Positions 1-8,248 are shown, numbered from the stretch's first letter. The stretch is 64,000 nucleotides of DNA from Urbifossiella limnaea (GCF_007747215.1 NZ_CP036273.1:5936322-6000321); one strand, 5' to 3'. Translations and numbers: made by a program. The notes: generated by a model not told the origin, from the letters alone.

Positions 1-1
1 C

Positions 2-187
2 GGCCGGCTGATCCCTGTCGTGCGCAAGTGCTTTGCCCGATTCCACAAGCCGGTCAGGGGCAAGTTGACCCAGGTCGGACAGCTCGCGCGTCCCGAGAGC
101 GAAGAGACGCACCTGCGAACCCGCTTCCAGGGGCGGTGGCAGGAGGCGATCACCGACCTCGAGCATTATTTCGGGCTGCGGAGTTGA
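2..187 (+). CDS. 3' end of an unrecognised protein gene (5' truncated by the window edge)
   Basis: An open frame runs from base 2 to a TGA at 185-187 and gives the last 61 residues of a protein. It is rich in Arg, Lys and Gln and ends in EHYFGLRS. I do not recognise a domain in so short a tail; a sulfotransferase or glycosyltransferase-like C-terminus is possible but unsupported. The moaE start follows only 6 bases after the stop, so the two genes are probably co-transcribed. Confidence 0.5.
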   Translation, partial: GRLIPVVRKCFARFHKPVRGKLTQVGQLARPESEETHLRTRFQGRWQEAITDLEHYFGLRS

Positions 188-193
188 TGCCTC

Positions 194-604
194 ATGGTCC
201 GCCTCACCCCCGACCCCATCGACTACCACGCCCTCACCGAGAGCGTGCGCGGCCCCCGGTGCGGGGCCGTCGCCCTGTTCCTCGGCACCGTCCGCGAACT
301 CACCGGCGACCGCGTCACCACCCGCCTCGACTACCAGGCCTACCCCCCCATGGCCGAGAAGAAACTCGCCGAGGTCGAGGCCGAAGTCCGCCGCCGCTGG
401 CCCGTCGGCGAGGTGGCGCTGGTTCACCGGGTCGGCAGCCTGGACGTCGGCGAGGTGAGCGTCGCCGTGGCCGTCAGCGCGCCGCACCGGGCGGCCGCGT
501 TCGAGGCGTGCCGGTTCGCCATCGATACGCTGAAGGCAACGGCCCCGATCTGGAAGCGCGAGAACGCCCCGGGCGGCGCCGCCGAGTGGGTGGAGGGCGC
601 ATGA
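194..604 (+). CDS. moaE: Molybdopterin synthase catalytic (large) subunit MoaE
   Basis: MoaE transfers sulfur from thiocarboxylated MoaD to cyclic pyranopterin monophosphate, making the dithiolene of molybdopterin in the cytoplasm. The 136-residue protein has the family blocks GAVALFLGTVR (24-34), HRVGSLDVGEVSV (78-90), the SAPHR motif with H98-R99, and the C-terminal KATAPIWKRE stretch with the two active-site lysines (K114, K121). Its length is normal for the family. The TGA overlaps the ATG of the next gene (ATGA at 601-604), indicating translational coupling. MoaA lies two genes downstream; moaC, moaD and moaB are not in the window. Confidence 0.93.
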   Translation: MVRLTPDPIDYHALTESVRGPRCGAVALFLGTVRELTGDRVTTRLDYQAYPPMAEKKLAEVEAEVRRRWPVGEVALVHRVGSLDVGEVSVAVAVSAPHRAAAFEACRFAIDTLKATAPIWKRENAPGGAAEWVEGA

Positions 605-1194
605 CGACGCACACGCCGCCGACCGTGTACCTCGCCCGCCACGGCGAGACCGCGTGGTCGAAGTCCGGCCAGCACACCGGCCGCACCGACATCCCGCTGA
701 CGCCCAAGGGCGAGGCCGACGCCGCGAAGATCGGCGCCCGCCTCGCCGGCACCGCGTTCGCCCACGTGTTCAGCAGCCCGCTGCAGCGCGCGTGGCGCAC
801 CGCCGAGCTGGCCGGGTTCGCGCCGACGCCGGAGCCGGAACTGCTGGAGTGGAACTACGGCGAGTGCGAGGGGCTGAAGACGGCCGAGATTCGCGCCCGG
901 CGCCCCGGCTGGGACCTGTTCCGCGACGGCGCCCCCGGCGGCGAGTCGGTGGCCGACATCCAGGCGCGAATCGACGGGCTGGTGGGGCGCCTCAAAGCGC
1001 TGAGCGGCAACGTGCTGCTGTTCGCGCACGGGCACGTGCTGCGGGTGCTGGCGGCCCGGTGGGTGCGGCAGCCGGTGCCGTTCGGCCGGGCGCTGCTGCT
1101 CTCGACCGCGACCGTCAGCGTCCTCGGGTTCGACCACATGGCGATGGACGAGCCGGCGATCAAGCTGTGGAACGACGACCGGCACCTGCAGTAG
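601..1194 (+). CDS. Histidine phosphatase family protein (phosphoglycerate mutase-like)
   Basis: 197 residues. The N-terminal LARHGETAW (residues 11-19) holds the phospho-accepting His14 in the RHGE motif. SSPLQRAWRTAE and the later FAHGHVLRVLA supply the second Arg and His of the 2H-phosphatase pocket. Substrate cannot be read from sequence; this clade includes phosphoglycerate mutase-like and alpha-ribazole or sugar phosphatases. The start overlaps the moaE stop by ATGA. Its place between moaE and moaA looks like operon membership and does not show a role in cofactor synthesis. Confidence 0.88.
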   Translation: MTTHTPPTVYLARHGETAWSKSGQHTGRTDIPLTPKGEADAAKIGARLAGTAFAHVFSSPLQRAWRTAELAGFAPTPEPELLEWNYGECEGLKTAEIRARRPGWDLFRDGAPGGESVADIQARIDGLVGRLKALSGNVLLFAHGHVLRVLAARWVRQPVPFGRALLLSTATVSVLGFDHMAMDEPAIKLWNDDRHLQ

Positions 1195-1199
1195 TCGTC

Positions 1200-1341
1200 G
1201 GGAGTCTTCGGGAGTGGGGAGTTGAGGAGTCAGAACCGGACAGCCGTGCCCATCCCGCTGACGCTCGCGGCAGCCGGCGCCGGCACGCCGGTCGCCCCGA
1301 CTCCCCCACTCCCGCAGACTCCCGCAGACTCCCGCAGACTC
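1200..1341. repeat. Hairpin element with ACTCCCG-type arms upstream of moaA
   Basis: Bases 1200-1222 (GGGAGTCTTCGGGAGTGGGG plus AGT) are nearly the reverse complement of 1300-1323, differing by one mismatch and one extra base. The right arm continues into three tandem copies of CCCGCAGACT up to 1340. The enclosed 77 bases are themselves GC-rich and partly palindromic (GCCGGCGCCGGC near 1274). It begins 6 bases after the phosphatase stop and ends just before the conserved part of moaA. Confidence 0.75.
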
Positions 1342-2316
1342 ATCGACTCCCACGGCCGCGTCCACACCAACCTCCGCGTCAGCGTCACCGACCGGTGCAA
1401 CCTCCGCTGCACGTACTGCATGCCGGAAGATGTCGTGTTCCGCGACCGCGCCGAGCTGCTGACGTTCGAGGAGATCACGCGCTTCGTCCGCGTCGCGGCC
1501 GGGCTCGGCGTCCACAAGGTGCGGCTCACCGGCGGCGAGCCGCTGGTGCGAAAAGGCCTGGACCGCCTCGTGCGGATGCTGGTCGACGTGCCGGGGCTGA
1601 CCGACCTGGCGCTCACCACCAACGGCGTGCTGCTGGCCGAGCAGGCGGCGGCGCTCCACGCCGCGGGGCTGCGGCGGCTCAACGTCTCGCTCGACACCCT
1701 CGACCCCGGCCGCTTCCGCGAGCTGGCCCGCCGCGACGGGTTGGAGCGCGTGCTGGCGGGGTTGGAGGAAGCGACGCGGGTCGGGTTCACGCGCATCAAG
1801 GTGAACGCGGTGGCGCTGCGCGGCGTGACCGAGCTCGACGCGGTGCCGCTGGCCCGGTTCTGCCGCGACCGCGGCTACGAGCTGCGGTTCATCGAGTCGA
1901 TGCCGATCGGGGCCGACGCCTGGGACCGCTCCCGGGCGCTGCTCGCCGACGAACTGTTGGAGCTGCTCCGCCGCGGGGTGGGGCCGCTGGAGCCGGCGGC
2001 GGGCGCGGACCCGAGCGCGCCGGCTACGGAGTACGAGTACGCAGACGGCGGCGGGCGCGTGGGGGTGATCGCGTCGGTGTCGCGGCCGTTCTGCGGGGCG
2101 TGCAACCGGCTGCGGCTGACGGCCGAGGGGGCGGTGCGGAACTGCCTGTTCGCGCTCGACGAGGCCGACGCCAAGCCGCTGCTGCGGCCGGCGCCGGACG
2201 ACGCCGGGCTCGCCGAACTGCTGCGGCGGGTGGTGTGGGCGAAGTGGGAGGGGCACGGGTTCAACGCGGCCGGGTACGTGAAGCCCGGCCGCACCATGCA
2301 CGCCATCGGCGGGTGA
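1222..2316 (+). CDS. moaA: GTP 3',8-cyclase MoaA (radical SAM); start uncertain
   Basis: First step of molybdenum cofactor synthesis: rearranges GTP to 3',8-cyclo-7,8-dihydro-GTP. The radical SAM motif CNLRCTYC binds one 4Fe-4S cluster and FCGACNRLRL...RNC the second, substrate-binding one. The protein ends in the family's Gly-Gly (HAIGG). No ATG lies in frame before the conserved VHTNLRVSVTDRCN. Candidate starts are TTG 1222, GTG 1246 or CTG 1258, all inside a hairpin element, so the first ~40 residues are unusual, Pro/Ala-rich and repeat-derived. The given start is the longest option. The gene converges with a glycosyltransferase 6 bases away. Confidence 0.9.
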   Translation: MRSQNRTAVPIPLTLAAAGAGTPVAPTPPLPQTPADSRRLIDSHGRVHTNLRVSVTDRCNLRCTYCMPEDVVFRDRAELLTFEEITRFVRVAAGLGVHKVRLTGGEPLVRKGLDRLVRMLVDVPGLTDLALTTNGVLLAEQAAALHAAGLRRLNVSLDTLDPGRFRELARRDGLERVLAGLEEATRVGFTRIKVNAVALRGVTELDAVPLARFCRDRGYELRFIESMPIGADAWDRSRALLADELLELLRRGVGPLEPAAGADPSAPATEYEYADGGGRVGVIASVSRPFCGACNRLRLTAEGAVRNCLFALDEADAKPLLRPAPDDAGLAELLRRVVWAKWEGHGFNAAGYVKPGRTMHAIGG

Positions 2317-2322
2317 CGGCCG

Positions 2323-3621
2323 TCACGCCGCGCGGCGCGGGCGGGCGTCTTCGGCCGGGCGGGCGTGCGTCTCCCGGATCGCGTCCTGCACGCGGTCCAG
2401 CTGCTGGTACAAGGCGCTCAGCGCCTGATACTGCTCGTTCCGCTGGAACTCCAGCATCTCGGCCAGCAGCCGCTCCAGCCGCTCCACCCGCCGGTGCAAG
2501 AGCGGCCGGGCGCACCGGTCGGCCGCCCGCAGCACCTTCGCCGCCGCCGACCGCACGTGGAACTTCACCCGCGACAGCGCCGGCAGGTCCCGGAGGATCG
2601 CCGCCTGCGCCGCCCGCCGGACCTCCGCCGCCCCCGGGTCCGGCTCGCCGCGCGCGCTCACCACGTCGTACAGGCCGAACGCCTCCCGCCCGTACCGCCC
2701 CAGGAGCGTCGCCAGCCCCGCCCGCACCGCCGCGTCCGGCTCGCGCATCAGGTTCGCCGCGTGCGCGAACGCCGCGTCGCGCAGCGGCGGCAGGAGCTCG
2801 GCCGGGAGGTCCGGCGTCAGCGCCGCGGCGCGGATCAGCTCGGGGCCGAACTGGCGGAAGATGCCGCTGGCCGTGTAGCCCCACAGCACGTCGCGGTACT
2901 CCGGCGCCGCGATCCGGGCCATCAGCGTTCGCAGCACCACCTGCTGCGTCTTCTTCCGCTTCTGGCTCTGCGAGTACGACTCGGGCACCTCGCGGACCAC
3001 CGACACCCGCTCCGGCAGGAAGCACACGCCGCGGCGGAACGCCACCACCTGCAGCGGGAACCAGTCGCCGTGCCACTGCAGGTCGGCGTGGTACCCCCCG
3101 GCGGCGAGGAACTCGTCCTTCCGCCAGATCACCGGGCCGGGCACGCCGCACAGGGTCATCCGCGGGGCCAGCTCCTTCGGCGGCAGGTAGCACGCCTCGT
3201 CGGCCCACGGCCCCGGCGACAGGAAGCGCAGCCGCCCGTCGTCGTCCACGCACTCGACGAGGCCGACGGTGATGCCGGCCTCGGGGTGCGCGGCGAACAG
3301 CGCCATCGCCTTCTCGAAGTACCCGGGCAGGACGTAGTCGTCGGACGCGGCGCCGAACACGTACTCGCCGCGGGCCATACCCAGGGCGCGGTTGAGGGTG
3401 GCGATGACGCCGCTGTTCTTCTCGTTCACGTGGAAGCGGACGCGCGGGTCGTGGCGGGCGTACTCGGCGATCACGTCGCGGCTGTCGTCGGTGGACGCGT
3501 CGTCGATGATGATCAATTCGAGGTCGGTGTACGACTGGTCGAGGATGGCCTCGATGCACCGCGGCAGGTACGGGGCGTGGTTGTAGTTGGGCAGAATGAC
3601 CGACAGTTTCGGCACCGTCAT
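2323..3621 (-). CDS. Family 2 glycosyltransferase with C-terminal coiled coil
   Basis: 432 residues. The N-terminal GT-A fold is clear: LSVILPNYNHAPYLPRCIEA at the start, the DDASTDDS nucleotide-sugar motif, and ASDDY as the likely DxD metal site. The catalytic domain occupies about residues 1-230. The C-terminal part is alpha-helical and ends in a heptad-like stretch rich in Leu, Glu and Gln (RRVERLERLLAEMLEFQRNE and onward), probably a coiled coil. The acceptor cannot be predicted. I chose ATG 3621 because the open frame upstream has no glycosyltransferase character and the family motif begins at residue 6. It is convergent with moaA. Confidence 0.85.
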   Translation of the reverse strand: MTVPKLSVILPNYNHAPYLPRCIEAILDQSYTDLELIIIDDASTDDSRDVIAEYARHDPRVRFHVNEKNSGVIATLNRALGMARGEYVFGAASDDYVLPGYFEKAMALFAAHPEAGITVGLVECVDDDGRLRFLSPGPWADEACYLPPKELAPRMTLCGVPGPVIWRKDEFLAAGGYHADLQWHGDWFPLQVVAFRRGVCFLPERVSVVREVPESYSQSQKRKKTQQVVLRTLMARIAAPEYRDVLWGYTASGIFRQFGPELIRAAALTPDLPAELLPPLRDAAFAHAANLMREPDAAVRAGLATLLGRYGREAFGLYDVVSARGEPDPGAAEVRRAAQAAILRDLPALSRVKFHVRSAAAKVLRAADRCARPLLHRRVERLERLLAEMLEFQRNEQYQALSALYQQLDRVQDAIRETHARPAEDARPRRAA

Positions 3622-3933
3622 GACGCCTCCCCACGGGGTCCGGCGCGGGCACCGCCGTATTGGAGGTATCGACCACCGGCGCGGCCGAGTTGACCGGAAG
3701 TGCCGGTTGTGCCGGCGCGGCCGGGCTGGGCGCGGGCGGTGTGCCGCGACCAGAAGTGTTTCCGTCAGCTCACGCGGGGCCCGCCGGCGTTCGGCCGCCG
3801 CGCGAAAACTCATGCGGCAGGATGAGACCGGCGCACCCCAGGCCGGGTTTTCGCGGCCGACGGGTTGTGCGAGACACGACCCGGTCCCATGCTGGTGTGC
3901 CCCCGCCGACCGGCCGATCCCTCCGGGCTTGCC
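3622..3933. other. 312-base intergenic region between divergent genes
   Basis: No credible gene. It must hold the promoters of the glycosyltransferase (leftward) and the kinase (rightward). The leftward strand has GGTCGATACC (3665-3674), an exact 10-base match to a site upstream of the leftward Rieske gene. A weak inverted repeat with CGCGAAAAC arms lies around 3800-3855. Confidence 0.5.
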
Positions 3934-6195
3934 ATGAGCTCCTCGCTCGCCGCCCCCCCCCGCGGAAACGCCCTCCTGCCCGCGGACACGCTCGACGGCA
4001 CCGGCGAAGTCGCCGTCACCCCGGCGTTCACGCTGCTGACACGCCTCCTCGACACCCTCGTCGTCCTCCCCGAGGAGTGGGACGAACTTGCGCCGCGCGA
4101 CCGCGACCTGATCACGCAAGCCCCCGGCACCGACGCCCTCCTCGACCGGCTCGTCACCCGCCACCTGCTGACCGGGTACCAGGCCGAGGCCGTCCGCGAC
4201 GGCCGCGCCGACGACCTGATCCTCGGCCACTACCGCGTCCTCGACGTGCTGGGCCAGGGCGGCATGGGCACCGTCTTCCGGGCCGAGCACCTCCAGCTCC
4301 GCCGGCAGGTCGCGCTGAAGGTCATGGCCCGCGCCATCGAGGGGAACCCGCGGCTGCTGCACCGGTTCTACGCCGAGGCCCGCGCCGTCGCCCGGCTCCA
4401 GCACCCGAACATCATCGGCTGCACCGACGCCGGCCTGGCCGTGCGCTCCGACCCCGCGGGCGGCGCCCGCGACTACTTCGTCATGGAGTTCTACCCCGGC
4501 CAGGACCTGTACCACCTCGTCCGCGAGACGGGGCCGCTGACGCCGCACCGGGCCTGCGACCTGTTCCGCCAGATCGCCGACGCCCTCGCCGAGGCCCACA
4601 AGCACGGCCTCGTCCACCGCGACATCAAGCCGTCGAACGTGCTCGTGACCCCCGACTGGCAGGCGAAGGTGCTCGACTTCGGGCTCGCCCGGCTGCCCGA
4701 CCGCGACGTCACCGAGGCCGGCACGCTGCTGGGCACGGTCGGCTACATGGCCCCCGAGCAGGCCCGCGACCCGCACGCCGTGGACGCCCGCGCCGACCTG
4801 TGGAGCCTCGGCGCCACGATGTACTGGGCGCTGTCCGGCCGCGAGCCGTACCCCGAGAGCGGCAACCCGGTCCGCGACCTGCACCGCCGGTTCAGCACGT
4901 CGCCCGACCCGGTCCGCGCCGTCCGCCCCGAGGTGCCGGCGGAGGTGAGCGACCTCGTCGCCCGGCTCATGGACAACGACCCGGACCAGCGGTTCCCGTC
5001 GGCCCGCACCGTCGCCGCGGCCCTCACCGGGTTCACCCACTGGCTGCCGGCCGGGGCGCCCGCGACGATGCCGCCGGCGAAGGCCGACCGCGTGCGTGTG
5101 TTGCTCGTGGACGACGAGCCGCCGCTGCGGCGGTGGATGACCGCCGTCCTGAAAGGCCAGTACGAGGTGCGCGAGGCGTGCGACGCGGAGACGGCTCTGG
5201 CCGACGTCGTTCGCAACCCGCCGGACGTGATCGTGGCCGACGTGAACCTCCCGGGCCTCAGCGGCCCCGAACTGATCGCCCGCATCCGCGCCACCTGCCC
5301 GGACCCGGACGCGATCAAGATTCTCCTCGTGTCCGGGGCGCTGCCGACGGAGGCGCTCGGCGGGCTGGCCGTGGACGGGGCCGACGACTTCCTGGCGAAG
5401 CCGTTCAGCTCGCCCGACTTCCTCTCCCGCATCCGCTCACTGGTGCTGCGGCGCGGCGGCCGCACCGGGCCGGGCACCGCCGCCGCCGCGTCGAAGGCGA
5501 CGGCGGTGATGAGCCGCGGTTCGCTCGAACGCACGCCACGCCCGGTCGCGCCGCCGGCGCGGCCGACGGCCGCGGCCGAGGCGCTGTCGTACACCGCGTC
5601 GCGGCTCCTGACCGAGACGAACCTGGCGGCCGACGGGCACTGGAGCCGGGTGGGCCGGTACGTGCGGGCGCTGGCCGGGGCCGCCGCCGGCGGCGGCGAG
5701 TACGCCCGGCTGAAGGACCCGACCTACGTGGACCTGCTGGCCGCGGTCGCGCCGGTGTACGACGTCGGGCTGCTGGCCGTGCCGCGCAACGTGCTGATGA
5801 AGCCGGACAAGCTCGACGAGGACGAGCGGAGCGTGGTGCAGTCGCACACCACGGCAGGCAGCGAGGTGCTGATGGCGGTGGCGGGGAAGTTCGCGGCCGA
5901 CGTGCCGAGCCTGCCACTGGCCGCCGAGGTGGCCCGCGGCCACCACGAGCGGTGGGACGGCACCGGCTACCCGGACGGCCTCGCCGGGGCGAAGATTCCC
6001 CTGGCGGCGCGGCTGGTGGCGGTGGCGGCGGTGTACGAGGCGCTGCGGAGCCGCCGCCCGCACCGCCCGCCGCTGAACCACGCCCGCGCGGTGAATCTCA
6101 TCACCACGGAGTCGGCGGGCCACTTCGACCCGACGCTGCTCGCGGCGTTCGCCACCGCGGCCCCGCGGTTCGAGCAGATTCATCAGGGGGGGTGA
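3934..6195 (+). CDS. Ser/Thr protein kinase - receiver - degenerate HD-GYP fusion protein
   Basis: 753 residues in three modules. (1) Hanks-type kinase at about 99-371: glycine loop LGQGGMGTVF, Lys129, HRDIKPSN with Asp230, DFG 248-250 and APEQ; all catalytic residues are present. It is preceded by an ~85-residue leader shared with the kinase at 60515. (2) Response-regulator receiver at 387-505, with DD acidic pocket 393-394, phospho-acceptor Asp436 and Lys489. (3) HD-GYP-like domain at about 565-753 with HHERWDGTGYPDGLAG, but the HD pair is YD (609-610) and the second metal Asp is Ala699. No membrane segment is seen. It may be a cytoplasmic signalling hub. ATG 3934 was preferred over upstream GTG 3865 or ATG 3889, which lie in non-conserved sequence. 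Confidence 0.88.
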   Translation: MSSSLAAPPRGNALLPADTLDGTGEVAVTPAFTLLTRLLDTLVVLPEEWDELAPRDRDLITQAPGTDALLDRLVTRHLLTGYQAEAVRDGRADDLILGHYRVLDVLGQGGMGTVFRAEHLQLRRQVALKVMARAIEGNPRLLHRFYAEARAVARLQHPNIIGCTDAGLAVRSDPAGGARDYFVMEFYPGQDLYHLVRETGPLTPHRACDLFRQIADALAEAHKHGLVHRDIKPSNVLVTPDWQAKVLDFGLARLPDRDVTEAGTLLGTVGYMAPEQARDPHAVDARADLWSLGATMYWALSGREPYPESGNPVRDLHRRFSTSPDPVRAVRPEVPAEVSDLVARLMDNDPDQRFPSARTVAAALTGFTHWLPAGAPATMPPAKADRVRVLLVDDEPPLRRWMTAVLKGQYEVREACDAETALADVVRNPPDVIVADVNLPGLSGPELIARIRATCPDPDAIKILLVSGALPTEALGGLAVDGADDFLAKPFSSPDFLSRIRSLVLRRGGRTGPGTAAAASKATAVMSRGSLERTPRPVAPPARPTAAAEALSYTASRLLTETNLAADGHWSRVGRYVRALAGAAAGGGEYARLKDPTYVDLLAAVAPVYDVGLLAVPRNVLMKPDKLDEDERSVVQSHTTAGSEVLMAVAGKFAADVPSLPLAAEVARGHHERWDGTGYPDGLAGAKIPLAARLVAVAAVYEALRSRRPHRPPLNHARAVNLITTESAGHFDPTLLAAFATAAPRFEQIHQGG

Positions 6196-6201
6196 GCGGA
6201 C

Positions 6202-6276
6202 GAGCGGCCCGCGTCAGCCCGCTGTTCCTCCGCGCGTCAGCGGCGCTCAGGAACAGCCCGCTGACGCCGGCCGCTC
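6202..6276. repeat. Intergenic hairpin with GAGCGGCCCGCGTC-type arms
   Basis: Arms 6202-6229 and 6249-6276 are complementary at 25 of 28 positions, with a 19-base loop. It lies between the convergent kinase and glycine-zipper genes, so it could act as a terminator in both directions. The same left-arm sequence recurs inside the PSD1 gene at 31561 (25 of 28 bases shared), which makes it a repeat family and not only a local terminator. Confidence 0.75.
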
Positions 6277-6302
6277 GCCCGGCTCGTGCAAACGAATCGC
6301 GC

Positions 6303-6806
6303 TCACAGCGTGCGGTCGAAGCCGCCGCGGACGGCGTCGCGCACGTCGGCCCACGCGGACGTCTCGCCCGACGCCTCCCACCCGTCGCGGAGGCTCGTCT
6401 CGACCTGCGAGAACATCATCCCGGGGTGCCGCGCCTGGGCCGCCTGGCCGTACCGGTAGGCCCGCCGCTGCGCGGCCAACTGGTCCTCGCTCGGCTTCGT
6501 GCCGGTGCGGCCGAAGTACTCGCGAATCCAGTTGTCCTCCGTCGTCGGGTCGATGAGTTCGCCGATCCCCTTCCCCGCCAGCCCGCCGGCCGCCGCCCCG
6601 CCGACGATGGCCCCGGCCACGGCGCCGAGCGGCCCCGCCGTGAGGGTGCCGACCGCCAGCCCGGTCGCCACCCCGCCGAGGACGGCCCCGACGCCCGTCT
6701 CGATCGGGTGCGAACCCGGCGTGTTCGTGATCGGGTCCGGGTTCCGCGGCCCGTAGGGCGGCAGGTCGACGGTCTTCTCGGGGTCTGTCGTCGTGCTGGC
6801 GGCCAT
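6303..6806 (-). CDS. Glycine-zipper domain protein
   Basis: 167 residues. A Gly/Ala-rich stretch at about 37-80 (GAVLGGVATGLAVGTLTAG, then GAVAGAIVGGAAAGGLAGK) has the GxxxG spacing of glycine-zipper membrane-inserting segments. The flanks are hydrophilic, with no signal peptide. The C-terminal half (WIREYFGRTGTKPSEDQLAA and onward) is acidic and helical and not recognised further. The start at 6806 has a strong GGAGGA Shine-Dalgarno site 7 bases upstream, favouring it over the longer frame. A role in envelope or stress physiology is a guess. Confidence 0.75.
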   Translation of the reverse strand: MAASTTTDPEKTVDLPPYGPRNPDPITNTPGSHPIETGVGAVLGGVATGLAVGTLTAGPLGAVAGAIVGGAAAGGLAGKGIGELIDPTTEDNWIREYFGRTGTKPSEDQLAAQRRAYRYGQAAQARHPGMMFSQVETSLRDGWEASGETSAWADVRDAVRGGFDRTL

Positions 6807-6910
6807 GAGTCGTCCTCCGGTGAGTGGGCGGCTCACAACAGGCAACCGCTGTGCCGCCGGCACCGGATTCGCATTCGGGTGAAATGAGATCACTCACCCG
6901 GAGGTGCGCC

Positions 6911-7138
6911 GTGCGGTTCTTCAGCTTTCTGGTGCTGGTCGCGTTCGGGGCGGCGGTCGGCTACTTCGCGTACACGAACGGCCACGACGTGTCGGTGAAC
7001 CTGGCCGGCAACGCCGTGTCAGTGTCGGTGCCGGTGCTGGCGCTGACGGTCTACGTGCTCGGGATGCTGACCGGGTGGGCCGTGGTCGGCCTGTTGCGGC
7101 GGTCGTGGAACCGCGTCGTGGAGTACGACGCGAGGTAG
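6911..7138 (+). CDS. LapA/DUF1049-like small membrane protein
   Basis: 75 residues with two hydrophobic helices (about 3-20 and 38-63) separated by a short polar stretch containing FAYTNGHDVSVNLAGNAVSV. This is the layout of the LapA-domain (DUF1049) family of inner-membrane proteins. GTG 6911 was chosen because CGGAGG lies 6 bases upstream and the first helix starts immediately; a longer frame would add a polar head. It is divergent from the glycine-zipper gene. A short inverted repeat (CGGGTGA and TCACCCG, about 6877-6900) sits in the shared promoter region. Confidence 0.65.
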   Translation: MRFFSFLVLVAFGAAVGYFAYTNGHDVSVNLAGNAVSVSVPVLALTVYVLGMLTGWAVVGLLRRSWNRVVEYDAR

Positions 7139-7170
7139 GGGGCGAGCGCCCGGCGGCGTGCGCCCGGGCG

Positions 7171-8178
7171 TCACGCCACGAGGCGCAGCGTCCGCGGTGA
7201 CTCGCCGCGGTAGATCGTGCCGATCCGCTCGCGCGTCAGCCCGAGCACCTTGTCGAACCGGCTCAGCTTCAGGCCCGCGATGCCGGTGTCGTAGTCGGCC
7301 AGGTGGTGGAGCATGTTCACGTCGGCCGTCACTTCGCGGTCGATCTCCCGGGCGAACAGCCGCCGCACCAGCCGCAGCCCGCCCATCGGGCCGGGGTAGC
7401 GCGACTTCGCGTACGTCACCGAGAACAGCCGCGTGCTCCGGTCGTCGATCGGCACGAAGAACAGGTACAGCCGCCACCGCACCATCCCCTCGCGGCTCCC
7501 GTCCGGGCTCGTCCACCAGTGGTCGTACACGCTGTACAGCGGCGAGAAGTACGTCGTCCAGTCGTCGTGGAACGTGTCGCCCGGCTTGATGCCGAGGAAC
7601 CACGCGAACACCGGGTTCAGCCGCTTCGTCGGCCCCTCGTTGATCACACGGACGCTGGAAGCGGTGCTCTCGAACCGCACCTTCACCTCGTTCATCCGCT
7701 CCAGGTCGTAACCGAACGTGGTGTGGACGGTGCCGCTGTGCTCGATCTCGGTGAAATTGTCCACCGCCAGTTCCAGCGGCGCCGGCAAGACGTGGCTGAG
7801 CGTGCACACCGGGTGGAAGCCGTCCGGGGCGAGCCGCGGGAACTCCGGCCTCGACTGGCGGGACTTGAGCCACACCAGGCCGTGCTCCTCGCGCACGTCG
7901 TAGCTGGTGGTGCAGGCGTGGAGCTTCGGGCTGCCGGGGCTCTCGCCGCTGCCGCACGCGTCGAACGTCCACCCGTGGTACTGGCACCGCAGCTTCTCGC
8001 CGACGACGGTGCCGATGCTCAACTTCAGCTTCCGGTGTGGGCAGGCGTCGGCCAGCGCGCCGAGGCCGGCGGCGGTGCGGAACACGGCGATCGGCTCGCC
8101 GGCGACCGTGACGCCGACCGGCTTCGCCCGCAGCTCCGCCGAGCGAAGCACCGGCTGCCAGTGGTCGAGCATCCCCAT
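7171..8178 (-). CDS. Rieske [2Fe-2S] non-heme iron oxygenase, alpha-subunit-like
   Basis: 335 residues. The Rieske centre is CPH (C46, H48) and CQYH (C65, H68). The mononuclear-iron motif DNFTEIEHSGTVH follows (Asp plus two His), then a helix-grip C-terminal domain. This is the layout of aromatic-ring or sterol-type monooxygenases (VanA or KSH-like), which hydroxylate or demethylate using electrons from a separate reductase. No reductase or ferredoxin gene is adjacent. Substrate unknown. GGTCGATACC at 8209-8218, read on this strand, lies 30 bases upstream of the ATG. Confidence 0.85.
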   Translation of the reverse strand: MGMLDHWQPVLRSAELRAKPVGVTVAGEPIAVFRTAAGLGALADACPHRKLKLSIGTVVGEKLRCQYHGWTFDACGSGESPGSPKLHACTTSYDVREEHGLVWLKSRQSRPEFPRLAPDGFHPVCTLSHVLPAPLELAVDNFTEIEHSGTVHTTFGYDLERMNEVKVRFESTASSVRVINEGPTKRLNPVFAWFLGIKPGDTFHDDWTTYFSPLYSVYDHWWTSPDGSREGMVRWRLYLFFVPIDDRSTRLFSVTYAKSRYPGPMGGLRLVRRLFAREIDREVTADVNMLHHLADYDTGIAGLKLSRFDKVLGLTRERIGTIYRGESPRTLRLVA

Positions 8179-8248
8179 GCGTGCAGTCTCCGGGGCGAAC
8201 GGTATCCCGGTATCGACCGCCCCCGCCGGCGTGGTTGACCCAAACCCC

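Noticed and set aside
28-1194. 388-residue frame covering moaE and the phosphatase in one reading frame
   Set aside because: Only its last 197 residues (the phosphatase) have family motifs; the rest is an Arg/Pro-rich out-of-frame reading of moaE.
2323-5040. 905-residue leftward frame extending the glycosyltransferase into the kinase gene
   Set aside because: The extension is antisense to a clear kinase and has no domain character; the glycosyltransferase motif starts at 3621.
6877-6900. CGGGTGA ... TCACCCG inverted repeat as an operator
   Set aside because: 7-base arms in GC-rich sequence are weak evidence; mentioned with the LapA-like gene but not called as a site.
8235-8240. TTGACC as the -35 of the ribE promoter
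   Set aside because: It lies only 8 bases from TACAAT, far too close for a -35/-10 pair.
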